From: Novosphingobium sp.
GTDB taxonomy: Bacteria; Pseudomonadota; Alphaproteobacteria; Sphingomonadales; Sphingomonadaceae
NCBI GenBank assembly: GCA_004211435.1
Contig: SECS01000002.1
Location: forward strand, 1-64,000
Direction of reading: 5' to 3'
DNA length: 64,000 bases
Below, piece by piece: positions 44,721-56,453 of the stretch. The stretch's first letter is position 1, and each line of letters opens with the position of its first letter. The notes beneath the pieces are model-generated. The model had not been told where the DNA came from. It saw only the letters and a program-made list of their open reading frames with translations, and searched no databases. The position numbers were made by a program, and so were the translations under genes.

Positions 44721-45518
44721 ATGCTCGATCGATCGCCGCTGAAACTCACCGTCCTTGCCATCGCCACCGGCGCCATGCTGCTCACCGCGGGGTGCGGCGG
44801 GCGCGGGGGCAAGAACCGCGATACCGCCTATGTCGCGCGCGACGTCGATACGCTCTATGCGGCGGCCAAGTCCCGGCTCGATCGTGGCGATACCCGCCAG
44901 GCGGCAGCTCTGTTCGACGAGGTCGAGCGCCAGCATCCCTATTCGCCCTGGGCACGCCGCGCGCAGCTGATGAGCGCTTTCAGCTATTACGTGGCGCGCG
45001 ACTATACCAAGTCGATCCAGTCGTCGCAGCGCTTCCTGTCGATCCATCCGGGCAACAAGGACGCGCCTTACGCCTATTACCTGATCGCGCTCTGCTATTA
45101 CGAGCAGATCAGCGACGTGACCCGCGACCAGAAGATCACGCTCCAGGCCAAGACCGCGCTGACCGAAGTCACGCGCCGCTATCCCAACACGCGCTATGCC
45201 AGCGATGCGCGGCTCAAGATCGATCTCGTCAACGATCACCTTGCGGGCAAGGAAATGACGATCGGCCGGCTCTACGAGCGCACGGGCCGCTGGGTCGCCG
45301 CGACCTTGCGCTTCCGCAATGTCGTCGACAATTATCAGACGACCAGCCATGCGCCCGAGGCTCTGTTTCGCCTGGTCGAAACCTACCTGTCGCTCGGCGT
45401 GCCCGAGGAAGCGCAGAAGGCCGCGGCCGTGCTCGGCAACAACTATCCCGACAGCGAGTGGTACAAGAAAGCCTACGAACTGATGAGCCAGCACGCGCCG
45501 GGCACCACTGCGAGCTGA
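44721..45518 (+). CDS. bamD: Outer-membrane assembly lipoprotein BamD
   Basis: About 265 aa from ATG 44721. The signal peptide ends in a lipobox LLTAGC, so Cys is lipidated and the protein is held at the periplasmic face of the outer membrane. Five TPR-like repeats follow (AKSRLDRGDTRQAAALFDEV, ARDYTKSIQSSQRFLSIHPG, YYLIALCYYEQISDVTRDQ and onwards), ending in YPDSEWYKKAYELM. With BamA it folds outer-membrane beta-barrels, including the TonB receptors here. It precedes rrf2, recN and ligA, an order I associate with sphingomonads. Confidence 0.94.
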   Translation: MLDRSPLKLTVLAIATGAMLLTAGCGGRGGKNRDTAYVARDVDTLYAAAKSRLDRGDTRQAAALFDEVERQHPYSPWARRAQLMSAFSYYVARDYTKSIQSSQRFLSIHPGNKDAPYAYYLIALCYYEQISDVTRDQKITLQAKTALTEVTRRYPNTRYASDARLKIDLVNDHLAGKEMTIGRLYERTGRWVAATLRFRNVVDNYQTTSHAPEALFRLVETYLSLGVPEEAQKAAAVLGNNYPDSEWYKKAYELMSQHAPGTTAS

Positions 45519-45583
45519 TTTTCTTCAGGACTTTCTACTCCCCAAGTTGACATTTCCGACTGGGGCGCGCTGAGTGCGGGCAC

Positions 45584-46027
45584 ATGCTTTCGCAGAAGAC
45601 TCGCTATACGATCCGCGCATTGCAGCATCTGTCCGACACCTGGCGGCAGGGACCCGTGCGTCTGGATGCCATCGCCGAAGCCCAGAACATTCCGCGCAAG
45701 TTCCTCACCGTGATCCTCTCGGAGATGGTGCGCGAAGGCCTGGTCATCTCGCACCGCGGTCGCGAGGGCGGCTACGAGCTGGCGCTGAACCCGATCGACG
45801 TCCGCTATGGCGACATCATCCGTCTGACCCGCGGCAGCCTCGCGCTCGTGCCCTGCGCCGCGCGCAATGCGCACGAGCATTGCAACAACTGCCTGCCCGA
45901 GGCCGAATGCCGCCTGCGCGGACTGATGCTGACCCTGCGCGACGAGATGGCCGCCATGCTCGACAAGGTTTCGCTCGCCGATCCGATCCAACTCGTGCCG
46001 CCCTTCGAAGGCGTCGAAGTCGAGTGA
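45584..46027 (+). CDS. Rrf2-family regulator with four cysteines
   Basis: The protein has 147 aa. The winged helix has RYTIRALQHLSD near the start and IPRKFLTVILSEMVREGLVI, then HRGREGGYELA (wing), as in IscR/NsrR/CymR. C91, C100, C103 and C109 lie after the dimerisation helix. IscR and NsrR use three Cys in this region to bind an Fe-S cluster, so a redox- or Fe-S-sensing role is likely. A TTGACA lies about 35 bases before the start. The neighbours are bamD and recN, not isc/suf genes, so the regulon is not obvious from context. Confidence 0.88.
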   Translation: MLSQKTRYTIRALQHLSDTWRQGPVRLDAIAEAQNIPRKFLTVILSEMVREGLVISHRGREGGYELALNPIDVRYGDIIRLTRGSLALVPCAARNAHEHCNNCLPEAECRLRGLMLTLRDEMAAMLDKVSLADPIQLVPPFEGVEVE

Positions 46028-46063
46028 CGATCTGATTTCGCTGAGCTAGAACGTCCCGCGAAC

Positions 46064-49863
<3,800 letters not shown>

Positions 49864-49878
49864 GGGAATTGGGCAAGC

Positions 49879-49952
49879 CCTTCTCCCGCTGGCGGGAGAA
49901 GGATAGCGTAGCTTGCTCCGTCAGGAGCTAGCGGAGCTTGGATGAGGGTGGC
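49879..49952 (+). repeat. Left 74-bp terminal inverted repeat
   Basis: The palindrome covers 49879-49902. The hairpin is GCT T GCTCC, loop GTCA, GGAGC T AGC (49911-49932). The inner conserved block is 49940-49952. The repeat encodes the last ten residues (HPHPSSASS region) and stop of the DUF559 protein, read on the minus strand. Confidence 0.85.
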
Positions 49953-50289
49953 CAAGCGCGACCTCCAATGCCCGCAGGACCCCCTCGATGTTTTCCAGCA
50001 CTTCGTGGTTCCAGTAGCGCACCACGCGATAGCCCATGCTCTCGAGCAATGCAGTGCGCTGCTCATCGACCGCTGCGCTATGCTGCCCGCCATCGACTTC
50101 GACGATCAATCTGGCTGCATGGCACAGGAAATCCGCCACGAACGGTCCCACGGAGACCTGTCTGCGGAACTTCCAGCCCGCGAACCGCCGTGCACGTAGC
50201 GCATGCCAGAGATACCGCTCGGCGTCGGTCATGTTGCGCCGAAGGTGGCGCGCGTGCGGACTGGTTCGGCGCGTGATTGCCACCCTCAT
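49921..50289 (-). CDS. DUF559 (Vsr-like) putative endonuclease
   Basis: 122 aa from ATG 50289, which is part of the GGATGAGGG block of the right repeat; GGAG stands 4 bases before it. ATG 50232 is an alternative. The core ARHLRRNMTDAERYLW, FRRQVSVGPFVADFL, LIVEVDGGQH and ALLESMGYRVVRYWN matches DUF559, a small relative of the very-short-patch (Vsr) and PD-(D/E)XK nucleases. D53, E64-x-D66 and H70 are the likely catalytic residues. It stands alone between ligA and an HxlR gene. Codon use is like the host's. A role in nicking DNA at its own flanking hairpins is an attractive inference; general repair or restriction is the alternative. Confidence 0.85.
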   Translation of the reverse strand: MRVAITRRTSPHARHLRRNMTDAERYLWHALRARRFAGWKFRRQVSVGPFVADFLCHAARLIVEVDGGQHSAAVDEQRTALLESMGYRVVRYWNHEVLENIEGVLRALEVALGHPHPSSASS

Positions 50290-50352
50290 CCAACTCCGGC
50301 TAGGCGCTGACGCGCCAAGCCTGCGTATCCTTCTCCCGCCAGCGGGAGAAGG
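50279..50352 (-). repeat. Right 74-bp terminal inverted repeat
   Basis: Read on the minus strand it aligns without gaps to the left copy. The palindrome (50329-50352) is identical, the hairpin is GCT T GGCGC, loop GTCA, GCGCC T AGC, and the block GGATGAGGGTGGC (50291-50279) is identical. It supplies the ribosome-binding site and first codons of the DUF559 gene. Confidence 0.85.
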
Positions 50353-50387
50353 ATAGCCGGATCCGCATCGGATCAGTTCTCTTAACT

Positions 50388-50843
50388 TCACCTTGGCGGT
50401 GCGTTTTCCTCGGGCGCGACCATGCGGAGTTCCAGTTCGGCCAGCGGCTTGCCGCTGACCCGATCGATAACGATGGGCTCGATCGCCGCGCCGGTCGCGC
50501 CGTCGGTCATGACATTGAGGCAGCCTTCGCCGAAATGCCGGCGCCCCCAGGCGCCGAGCGCGGACAGGATCGGCAGGAGGTCGCGGCCCCTCTCGGTCAG
50601 GACATATTCGTCGCGCGGCGGCCGCTGGCTGTAGCGCCGCTTCTCGAGCAGGCCGTCCTCGGTCAGTGCGGTCAGCCGCCTGGTCAGGATGTTGGGGGCG
50701 ATGCCCAGGCTGGTGCGGAACTGGTCGAACCGCGTCGCCCCGAAACCCGCATCGCGAAGGATCATCATCGACCAGGTGTCGCCCACGCGCAGCAGTGCAC
50801 GAGCGAGGGGGCAGGGGCCGGCGGAATATTTTTCGATGTCCAT
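50388..50843 (-). CDS. HxlR-family transcriptional regulator
   Basis: The protein has 151 aa. MDIEKYSAGPCPLARALLRV starts with the conserved CPL(A) near the HxlR N-terminus (Cys11 is often redox-active). The winged helix is GDTWSMMILRDAGFGATRFD, FRTSLGIAPNILTRRLTALT and GLLEKRRYSQRPPRDEYVLT with wing and T-E-R-G. A 60-residue C-terminal extension (GEGCLNVMTDGATG to PEENAPPR) is longer than minimal HxlR proteins and may bind a ligand. It is divergent from an SDR gene with a dyad between them, so it probably regulates that gene and itself, possibly in response to electrophiles or quinones. Confidence 0.9.
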   Translation of the reverse strand: MDIEKYSAGPCPLARALLRVGDTWSMMILRDAGFGATRFDQFRTSLGIAPNILTRRLTALTEDGLLEKRRYSQRPPRDEYVLTERGRDLLPILSALGAWGRRHFGEGCLNVMTDGATGAAIEPIVIDRVSGKPLAELELRMVAPEENAPPR

Positions 50844-50850
50844 TGCAGAA

Positions 50851-50870
50851 TGATAGCGACATAACTATCA
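50851..50870. promoter_or_regulatory. Candidate HxlR operator
   Basis: TGATAG and CTATCA form a perfect 6-bp inverted repeat with 8-bp spacer in the 69-bp divergent region, 8 bp before the hxlR start. A second small dyad ACTCG/CGAGT lies at about 50881-50894, nearer the SDR gene. Confidence 0.5.
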
Positions 50871-50912
50871 AAATGCAAGTCACTCGACATCGAGTCGAAA
50901 AGGAGTTGCGAC

Positions 50913-51713
50913 ATGAGCAATATCAACGGCACCGCCCTCGTCACGGGCGCCTCGAGCGGGATCGGCGCGGTCTATGCCGATCGACTGGCCAAGCGTGGCC
51001 TCGACCTCGTCCTGGTCGCGCGCGACACCGCGCGGATGGAGGGTCTGGCTGAACGTCTGCGCGGCGAGACGGGCGTCGCGATCGAGGTGATCGGCGCCGA
51101 TCTCACCGCCGATGCCGATGTCGCCAGGATCGAGGCGCGGCTGGCGGCGGGCGACGTCGCCCTGCTGATCAACAACGCCGGCATGTCGCTCGATGGCAGC
51201 GTGCTCGAGAACGGCCCGGCCGAGCTCGCACGCATCATCGCGCTCAACGTCACCGCACCGACGCGCCTCGCCGCCGCGGCCGCGAAGGCTTTCGTGGCGA
51301 AGCAGGAAGGCGCGATCGTCAACATCGCTTCGGTCCTCGCGCTCGCGCCCGAGATGTTCGACGGCGTCTACAGCGGCACCAAGGCTTTCCTGCTCAACCT
51401 GAGTCAGGCGCTGTCGGCGCAGCTTGCCGACAAGGGCGTCTACACCCAGGCGGTGCTTCCCGGCGCGACGCGCACCGAGATCTGGGAGCGTTCGGGCAAG
51501 GACGTCGATGCCTTTCCGCCCGATTTCGTCATGGGGGTCGACGATCTCGTCGACGCGGCGCTGCTCGGCTTCGATCGGCGCGAGACGATCACGATCCCGC
51601 CGCTGCCCGACGAGGGCCAATGGCAGGCGATGCAGGCGGCGCGGCTGGCGATGGCGCCGAGTCTGTCGAAGGGCCAGGTCGCCCCGCGCTATCGCGAGGC
51701 GGTGACGAACTGA
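50913..51713 (+). CDS. Short-chain dehydrogenase/reductase controlled with HxlR
   Basis: 266 aa from ATG 50913 (AAGGAG 8 bases upstream). The cofactor motif TGASSGIGAV and LVARD with Arg after strand 2 suggest NADP. NNAG marks strand 4, Ser is in NIASVLAL and YSGTK holds Tyr-Lys. DltE-like SDRs of this length reduce small carbonyls. It is divergent from the HxlR gene, a frequent pairing for quinone or aldehyde detoxification. The substrate is not known. Confidence 0.9.
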   Translation: MSNINGTALVTGASSGIGAVYADRLAKRGLDLVLVARDTARMEGLAERLRGETGVAIEVIGADLTADADVARIEARLAAGDVALLINNAGMSLDGSVLENGPAELARIIALNVTAPTRLAAAAAKAFVAKQEGAIVNIASVLALAPEMFDGVYSGTKAFLLNLSQALSAQLADKGVYTQAVLPGATRTEIWERSGKDVDAFPPDFVMGVDDLVDAALLGFDRRETITIPPLPDEGQWQAMQAARLAMAPSLSKGQVAPRYREAVTN

Positions 51714-51798
51714 AGATCGGGCCCGGCGGCGCGCAAGCCAGGCTCGCAATGGCGCGCCGCCTGTCCTAGAAGCGTCATGCTTTCGGGGGACGGTGCCG

Positions 51799-52947
51799 AT
51801 GATCAAAGACTTCTTCCACAATCTCGAGCGCGATCTGCAGGCGCCGATCGAGGTGCGCGGGTTCGGCTCGGGCTGGTTCGCTGGCTTCTTCGCGCTGCTT
51901 TTCGCGATCTCGGGCTTCGGCATGGTCGTGGCGCTGCGTTATCCGGGCCTTTTCGCGATGCCCGAACTGCAGACGCTCAAGGACTGGCCCGAATTCCGCG
52001 TCGCGGTCCACGTCGTGCTGCTGCTGTCCTATGCGCTGTCGCTGCTGTCCTTGCTGCTGCGACCGCGCAAGGCGCTGGGCGTGACGGCGCTGGTCATCGG
52101 CCTCGTCGCCGCGCTGATCGGCGGGTCGAACGTCCAGCCCGCCGAGACGCGCGACTGGGGCATTTTCTTCGGGCTCGACTTCTTCATCGTCAACCTGCTC
52201 GTCACCGGCTTCATGTTCGCGCCGATCGAGCGGTTCTTCCCGCACCGTGCCGAGCAGCGGCTGTTCCGCATCGAGTGGCGCGAGGACCTGTTCTACTACC
52301 TGATCAGCTCGATGATGGTGCAGGCCTTCACCTTCCTCGCGCTGGCGCCGCAGGCCTATGTCAACGCGCAGACCGGCGGCTGGGAAGGCTTCCGCCTGTG
52401 GGTCGCCTCGCTGCCGTGGATCGTCCAGTTCCTCGCGGTGGTCGTGCTCTCGGACCTGTTCCAGTATTGGTATCACCGCCTGTTCCACACGGTGCCGTTC
52501 CTCTGGGGCTTCCATGCCGTGCACCATTCGGCGCCGGCGATGGACTGGCTGGCGGGCGCGCGCATGCATTTCGTCGAGGTCGTGCTGCTGCGCGGCGTGA
52601 CCTCGCTGCCGCTGTTCACCCTGGGCTTCAGCCCTTCGGTGATGCAGGCCTATATCGGCTTCGTCTACGTCTACTCGTCGCTGCTTCACGCGAACCTGGG
52701 CGGCGATTTCAACCGGCTCGGCCAGTGGGTCGCGACGCCGCGGTTCCACCACTGGCACCACGGGCTCGAGCAGGAGGCGGTCGACGTGAACTTCGCGATC
52801 CACCTGCCGTTGCTCGACAAGCTGTTCGGGACGTTCCACCTGCCCGAGAGCCGCTGGCCCAAGGACTACGGCGTACCCGAGAAGGTGCCCACGGGGTACT
52901 GGGCGCAGATGAAGTATCCGTTCGTCAGGAAGCAGTCGAAGGATTGA
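51799..52947 (+). CDS. Sterol desaturase / fatty-acid hydroxylase superfamily protein
   Basis: About 382 aa from ATG 51799 (GGGGGA 8-9 bases upstream; GTG 51793 is possible). It is a polytopic membrane protein with hydrophobic spans near 27-48, 70-110 and 123-142, followed by a pair around the active site. The di-iron histidine boxes are HRLFH (226-230), HAVHH (239-243) and HHWHH (317-321). Members hydroxylate or desaturate lipids, hopanoids, carotenoids or sterols using O2. The extended N-terminus with extra membrane spans is typical of the bacterial subgroup. It is convergent with a TonB receptor across a hairpin. The exact lipid substrate is unknown. Confidence 0.9.
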   Translation: MIKDFFHNLERDLQAPIEVRGFGSGWFAGFFALLFAISGFGMVVALRYPGLFAMPELQTLKDWPEFRVAVHVVLLLSYALSLLSLLLRPRKALGVTALVIGLVAALIGGSNVQPAETRDWGIFFGLDFFIVNLLVTGFMFAPIERFFPHRAEQRLFRIEWREDLFYYLISSMMVQAFTFLALAPQAYVNAQTGGWEGFRLWVASLPWIVQFLAVVVLSDLFQYWYHRLFHTVPFLWGFHAVHHSAPAMDWLAGARMHFVEVVLLRGVTSLPLFTLGFSPSVMQAYIGFVYVYSSLLHANLGGDFNRLGQWVATPRFHHWHHGLEQEAVDVNFAIHLPLLDKLFGTFHLPESRWPKDYGVPEKVPTGYWAQMKYPFVRKQSKD

Positions 52948-52960
52948 GGGGCGGCGGAAG

Positions 52961-52988
52961 TTGGGGAGCCGTGCGAACGACTCCCCAA
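52961..52988. terminator. Bidirectional terminator between convergent genes
   Basis: TTGGGGAG and CTCCCCAA (8 bp) continue inward as CGT and ACG around GCGA after one mismatch. It lies between the hydroxylase stop (52947) and the receptor stop (52996). Confidence 0.7.
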
Positions 52989-52995
52989 GCCACAT

Positions 52996-55197
52996 TCAGA
53001 ACTTGTAGGTCGCTTCCACGCCCCAGCGCCGCGGCGGCGCCTGGTAGAGGTTGGTGAACAGCGTGCCGACATAGGTCGCGGTCAGCGAATACTTCTCGTT
53101 GGTCAGGTTCTTGACCCAGGCCGACAGCTTGAGGTCGTTGTTGCCTTCGGGCGACCAGGTCAGGCTGGCATCGACCAGGTGATAGGCCGCGGCAAAGTAG
53201 TTGCCCGGATCGTTGGCCGGGGTCTTGCCACTGTAGTTGAGCGAGGCGCGGCTGGTGATGACGCCGCCCGAACCCAGGTCGAGGTCGTGGGTGAAGGCCA
53301 GCGTATAGGTCCACTTCGGCGCGCGGATCAGCTGCTTGCCGCTCAGGTTCGTGGTCGTGCCCGGCAGGATGTAGTCTTTGTATTTGGCGTCGAGGTAGCC
53401 CAGGTTCGCGGTCAGCGCGAGGTTGGGGAAGGGCAGGAAGGTGGTCTCGATCTCCGCGCCGTTGACCGTCGCCTTGGCGACATTGGCGATGAAGTTGACC
53501 AGGCCCTGGTTCACCGTGCGCTGAAGGCCGTCGTACTGGTTGTGGAAGGCGGCCAGGTTGACTCGCGCCTTGCCGTCGAGGAATTCGGTCTTGATGCCGC
53601 CTTCGAGCGCCTTGACGACTTCCTGGTCGTAGGGACCCGCGGATTCGTTGGCCGCGGCGGGATTGGCCGGGTTGAACCGGGCGCCGGTCGTGCGGATGTT
53701 GTAGCCGCCAGAGCGGAAGCCCTTGGTCCAGCTGGCATAGACCAGCACGTCGTCGGTCGCCTTCCAGCTCAGGCCGACCTTGGGGGCGAAGTTCTTCCAG
53801 ACGGTCGAGCCTTCGTCGGTCAGGCTGCAGACGAGCTGGACCGTGCACTCGTTCGTGCGGCCCGTCGCCGCGCGCTTCTTTTCCCAGGTGTAGCGACCGC
53901 CGGCGGTGACGAAGAAACCGGGCACCACCTCGTAGTCGCCCTGGGCAAAGACCGACCAGGTGTGGTGGTTGAGCACGCCGCGCGAGCGCTGGTTCGAAGC
54001 GCCGAAGAAGAACACATGGTAGAACTGCTCCATGCGCTGTTCGAAGTAGTAGGCGCCGATCGTATAGTCGAGCTTGCCGCCGAGCGCCTTGCCGGCATAG
54101 CGCAGCTCGGAGCTGAACTGGTGCTGGCTCATCTGGTTGATCGCGCGCGCGGTCTCGCTCTGCGAACCGTCGGTGTCGCCGGTCGAGAAGTAGTCGACCT
54201 TGCGATAGCCGGTGATCGAGGTGAGGGTGCCGCCGCCCAGCTCGACGTTGGCGTCGAGCACGGCCTGCTTCCACTCGATGTCGGTATCGCCCTGGAAGTT
54301 GTTCGAGAGGTTCTCGGCGCCCTTCGGCTCGCGGATGCCCTGCTGGAACAGGAGCTGCGCGGGATCCTCGATGAAGCGGCTGGCGACGCCGTCGCCGTCG
54401 GTCTTGCCGTATTCGCCGATCAGCGTGATGTCGACCGCGCTCGACGGGCGGAAGCGGATCATCGGGCGGACCGCGAAGGTCTCGTCGGCGCCGTGGCGTC
54501 TGCCGGTGGTCAGGTTGTGCCAGTCGCCGTCATAGTCGCTGTATTGCGCGAAGACCTTCGCGGCGACGGTTTCCGACAGCGGACCCTCGATGCCCGCGGC
54601 CAGGACCTTGCGGTTGCCGCTGCCCGAGCCGATGCGGAAGATGCCGCCGAACTCGCCCTCGGGCCGGCGCGAGCGCATGACCACGGCGCCACCGGTGACG
54701 TTGCGGCCGAACAGCGTGCCCTGCGGGCCGCGCAGCACTTCGACCGATTCCAGATCGAGCGTTTCCTGCAGGCCGCCCAGGTTGGCGCCGATGTAGATGC
54801 CGTCGACGAAAGTGCCGACCGTGGGCTCGACCGAGGCGATCGTCGAGTTGAAGCCCATGCCGCGGATCGTGTAGTTCGACACGCCCGGGAAGGCGCCGCC
54901 GTCGTCGAGGCGCACGTTGGGCATGGTCATGCCGATGTCGGTCAGGTCCTGCGCGAACATCGCCTCGATCTGTGCGCCGCTGACCGCCGTCAGCGCGATC
55001 GGCACGTCCTGCGCGCGCTCGGCGGCACCCTTTTTGCGCGCGCGGACCACAATGTCGTCGATCAGCGCCGCGGCCGAACCCTGACGGGCCTCGCTTTCCT
55101 GCGCTGCGGGCGCCGAAGTCGTGTCCTGAGCTTGCGCCGGTGCCGTGAAAAGCACCAAGGATGCGCTGGCAAGCAGCGCCATTTTCGTGTGTTGCAT
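52996..55197 (-). CDS. TonB-dependent outer-membrane receptor
   Basis: 733 aa from ATG 55197, chosen for GGAGGGGGATC just upstream and a proper signal peptide (MALLASASLVLFTAPAQAQD). The TonB box region is DDIVVRARKK. The plug has VPIALTAVSG, VRLDDGGAFPGVSNYTIRGM and VEVLRGPQGTLFGRNVTGGA. The barrel ends GVEATYKF with terminal Phe. The FGRNVTGGAVV plug puts it in the same receptor subgroup as 30964-33504. It has no clear partner genes; the convergent hydroxylase and downstream prmA are unrelated. The substrate is unknown. Confidence 0.93.
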   Translation of the reverse strand: MQHTKMALLASASLVLFTAPAQAQDTTSAPAAQESEARQGSAAALIDDIVVRARKKGAAERAQDVPIALTAVSGAQIEAMFAQDLTDIGMTMPNVRLDDGGAFPGVSNYTIRGMGFNSTIASVEPTVGTFVDGIYIGANLGGLQETLDLESVEVLRGPQGTLFGRNVTGGAVVMRSRRPEGEFGGIFRIGSGSGNRKVLAAGIEGPLSETVAAKVFAQYSDYDGDWHNLTTGRRHGADETFAVRPMIRFRPSSAVDITLIGEYGKTDGDGVASRFIEDPAQLLFQQGIREPKGAENLSNNFQGDTDIEWKQAVLDANVELGGGTLTSITGYRKVDYFSTGDTDGSQSETARAINQMSQHQFSSELRYAGKALGGKLDYTIGAYYFEQRMEQFYHVFFFGASNQRSRGVLNHHTWSVFAQGDYEVVPGFFVTAGGRYTWEKKRAATGRTNECTVQLVCSLTDEGSTVWKNFAPKVGLSWKATDDVLVYASWTKGFRSGGYNIRTTGARFNPANPAAANESAGPYDQEVVKALEGGIKTEFLDGKARVNLAAFHNQYDGLQRTVNQGLVNFIANVAKATVNGAEIETTFLPFPNLALTANLGYLDAKYKDYILPGTTTNLSGKQLIRAPKWTYTLAFTHDLDLGSGGVITSRASLNYSGKTPANDPGNYFAAAYHLVDASLTWSPEGNNDLKLSAWVKNLTNEKYSLTATYVGTLFTNLYQAPPRRWGVEATYKF

Positions 55198-55355
55198 GAT
55201 CCCCCTCCGTATCGTTTTGTTTCCGTTGCTTGCGGCGCGCGCGCCGAATCTGCAACCGGAACGGAGGGATTTGACCGTCACAGGCAAAGTCGATTGCCCT
55301 GCGGAATTGTTCTACGACTTAAGGGAACAGTGTGCTCGCCGAATGGAGAGGCTGG

Positions 55356-56318
55356 CTACCAGCGCCTCGACCACTCGGGCAGCTGGCCGGGCCGGCTGCT
55401 CCGCGAACGAACCGCGGGTCGCCTGCGCAGCCAGAGGATCGACCAGTCGCCGTTCACCAGCCGCGCGGCGAGCCGCAGGCCGGCGCGGCGGCAGGCCGCG
55501 CGGACCTGGGGTTCCTGCGTCTCGAGCAGGCCGGCGAGAAGCAGGCTGCCGCCCGGCACCAGGGCCTTGGCGAAATCGGGGGCGAGTTCGATCAGCGGGC
55601 CGGCGAGGATGTTGGCGATCAGCAGGTCGTAGGGTCCGCGCACCTGCAGCACGGGATGTGCCATGCCGTCGGCCACGACCATCGTCACGGCACCCGCGCC
55701 AGCGCCCAATGGCATATGGTTGAGCGCGGCATTGTCGTCGACCACGCCGATGCAGACGTCGTCGATGTCGCTCGCGGTCGCCAGCGCGCGCGGCCAGAGA
55801 TCGAGCGCGGCGAACGCGAGTAGGCCGGTGCCCGTGCCAATGTCGGCCAGATTGCGCGCGACCACGCCTTCGCGCTTCATATGGGTGAGCATCGTCAGGC
55901 AGCCCGCGGTCGTCGCATGCTGGCCCGTGCCGAAGGCGCGGCTCGCGGGAATCGTGAAGTCGCGGATACCGGGCCTGGCCAGCGGCGGGTGCTCGGGCGT
56001 GTGGACGTGGAACTTGCCCGCGCGGATCGGCTCGAGGCCCTGCTGGCTCTGCGTCACCCAGTCGGTCTCGGGCAGTTCCTCGACCGCCAGCCCCGGTGCT
56101 TCCGTGGCAAACAGCGCGGTGATCGCCGCCTTTTCGGCTCTGCCTGGTTTGCGTGGCAGCCAGACCTCGAGCCGCCAGTCGTCGGGCTTGTCTTCCGCGA
56201 TCTCGCTGCCCGAGAGCACCATGTCGGGATCCCAGTCGAAGGCGTCCTCGTGCGCGATCAACGCGGCTTCGATCACGGCGCGCGGCGCGAAGGCGGTCAG
56301 TTTCCAGGCTTTGCTCAT
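55356..56318 (-). CDS. prmA: Ribosomal protein L11 methyltransferase PrmA
   Basis: 320 aa from ATG 56318 (GGGAAG upstream); longer starts at 56330 and 56378 lack a Shine-Dalgarno. The N-terminal substrate-recognition part is followed by the SAM-binding motif LADIGTGTGLLAFAA, the FGTGQHATT element and the catalytic LLIANILAGPLIELA. It trimethylates residues of ribosomal protein L11. The last 20 residues (RRPAVRSRSSRPG...) are basic and unusual, and may be an extension. It is divergent from sdhC. Confidence 0.93.
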   Translation of the reverse strand: MSKAWKLTAFAPRAVIEAALIAHEDAFDWDPDMVLSGSEIAEDKPDDWRLEVWLPRKPGRAEKAAITALFATEAPGLAVEELPETDWVTQSQQGLEPIRAGKFHVHTPEHPPLARPGIRDFTIPASRAFGTGQHATTAGCLTMLTHMKREGVVARNLADIGTGTGLLAFAALDLWPRALATASDIDDVCIGVVDDNAALNHMPLGAGAGAVTMVVADGMAHPVLQVRGPYDLLIANILAGPLIELAPDFAKALVPGGSLLLAGLLETQEPQVRAACRRAGLRLAARLVNGDWSILWLRRRPAVRSRSSRPGQLPEWSRRW

Positions 56319-56453
56319 GGCGCTTCCCATAGGGAGGCGTGGCGGGATCGCCAAGGCGAAGGCCGCACCGACTTGCACGGCTCGGCGATTTGGCTAAGGG
56401 GGAGCGCATAGAGCAGCGTCGAATGCTGCTATGCACAACGGGGATTCGAGAAA

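Larger units (their letters stand above)
49879..50352. mobile_element. 474-bp inverted-repeat element carrying a DUF559 endonuclease gene
   Basis: Two 74-bp repeats in inverted orientation (49879-49952 and 50279-50352) bound a single gene. From the outside in, each repeat has a 24-bp palindrome (11-bp arms CCTTCTCCCGC and GCGGGAGAAGG), a 37-bp stretch holding an imperfect hairpin with a GTCA loop, and the block GGATGAGGGTGGC. The gene's start lies inside the right repeat and its stop in the hairpin loop of the left repeat. It therefore looks like one compact unit rather than chance flanking repeats. No obvious target-site duplication is visible. Whether it moves, and how, is inference; the arrangement recalls REP sequences with RAYT transposases but with a different nuclease. 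Confidence 0.65.
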
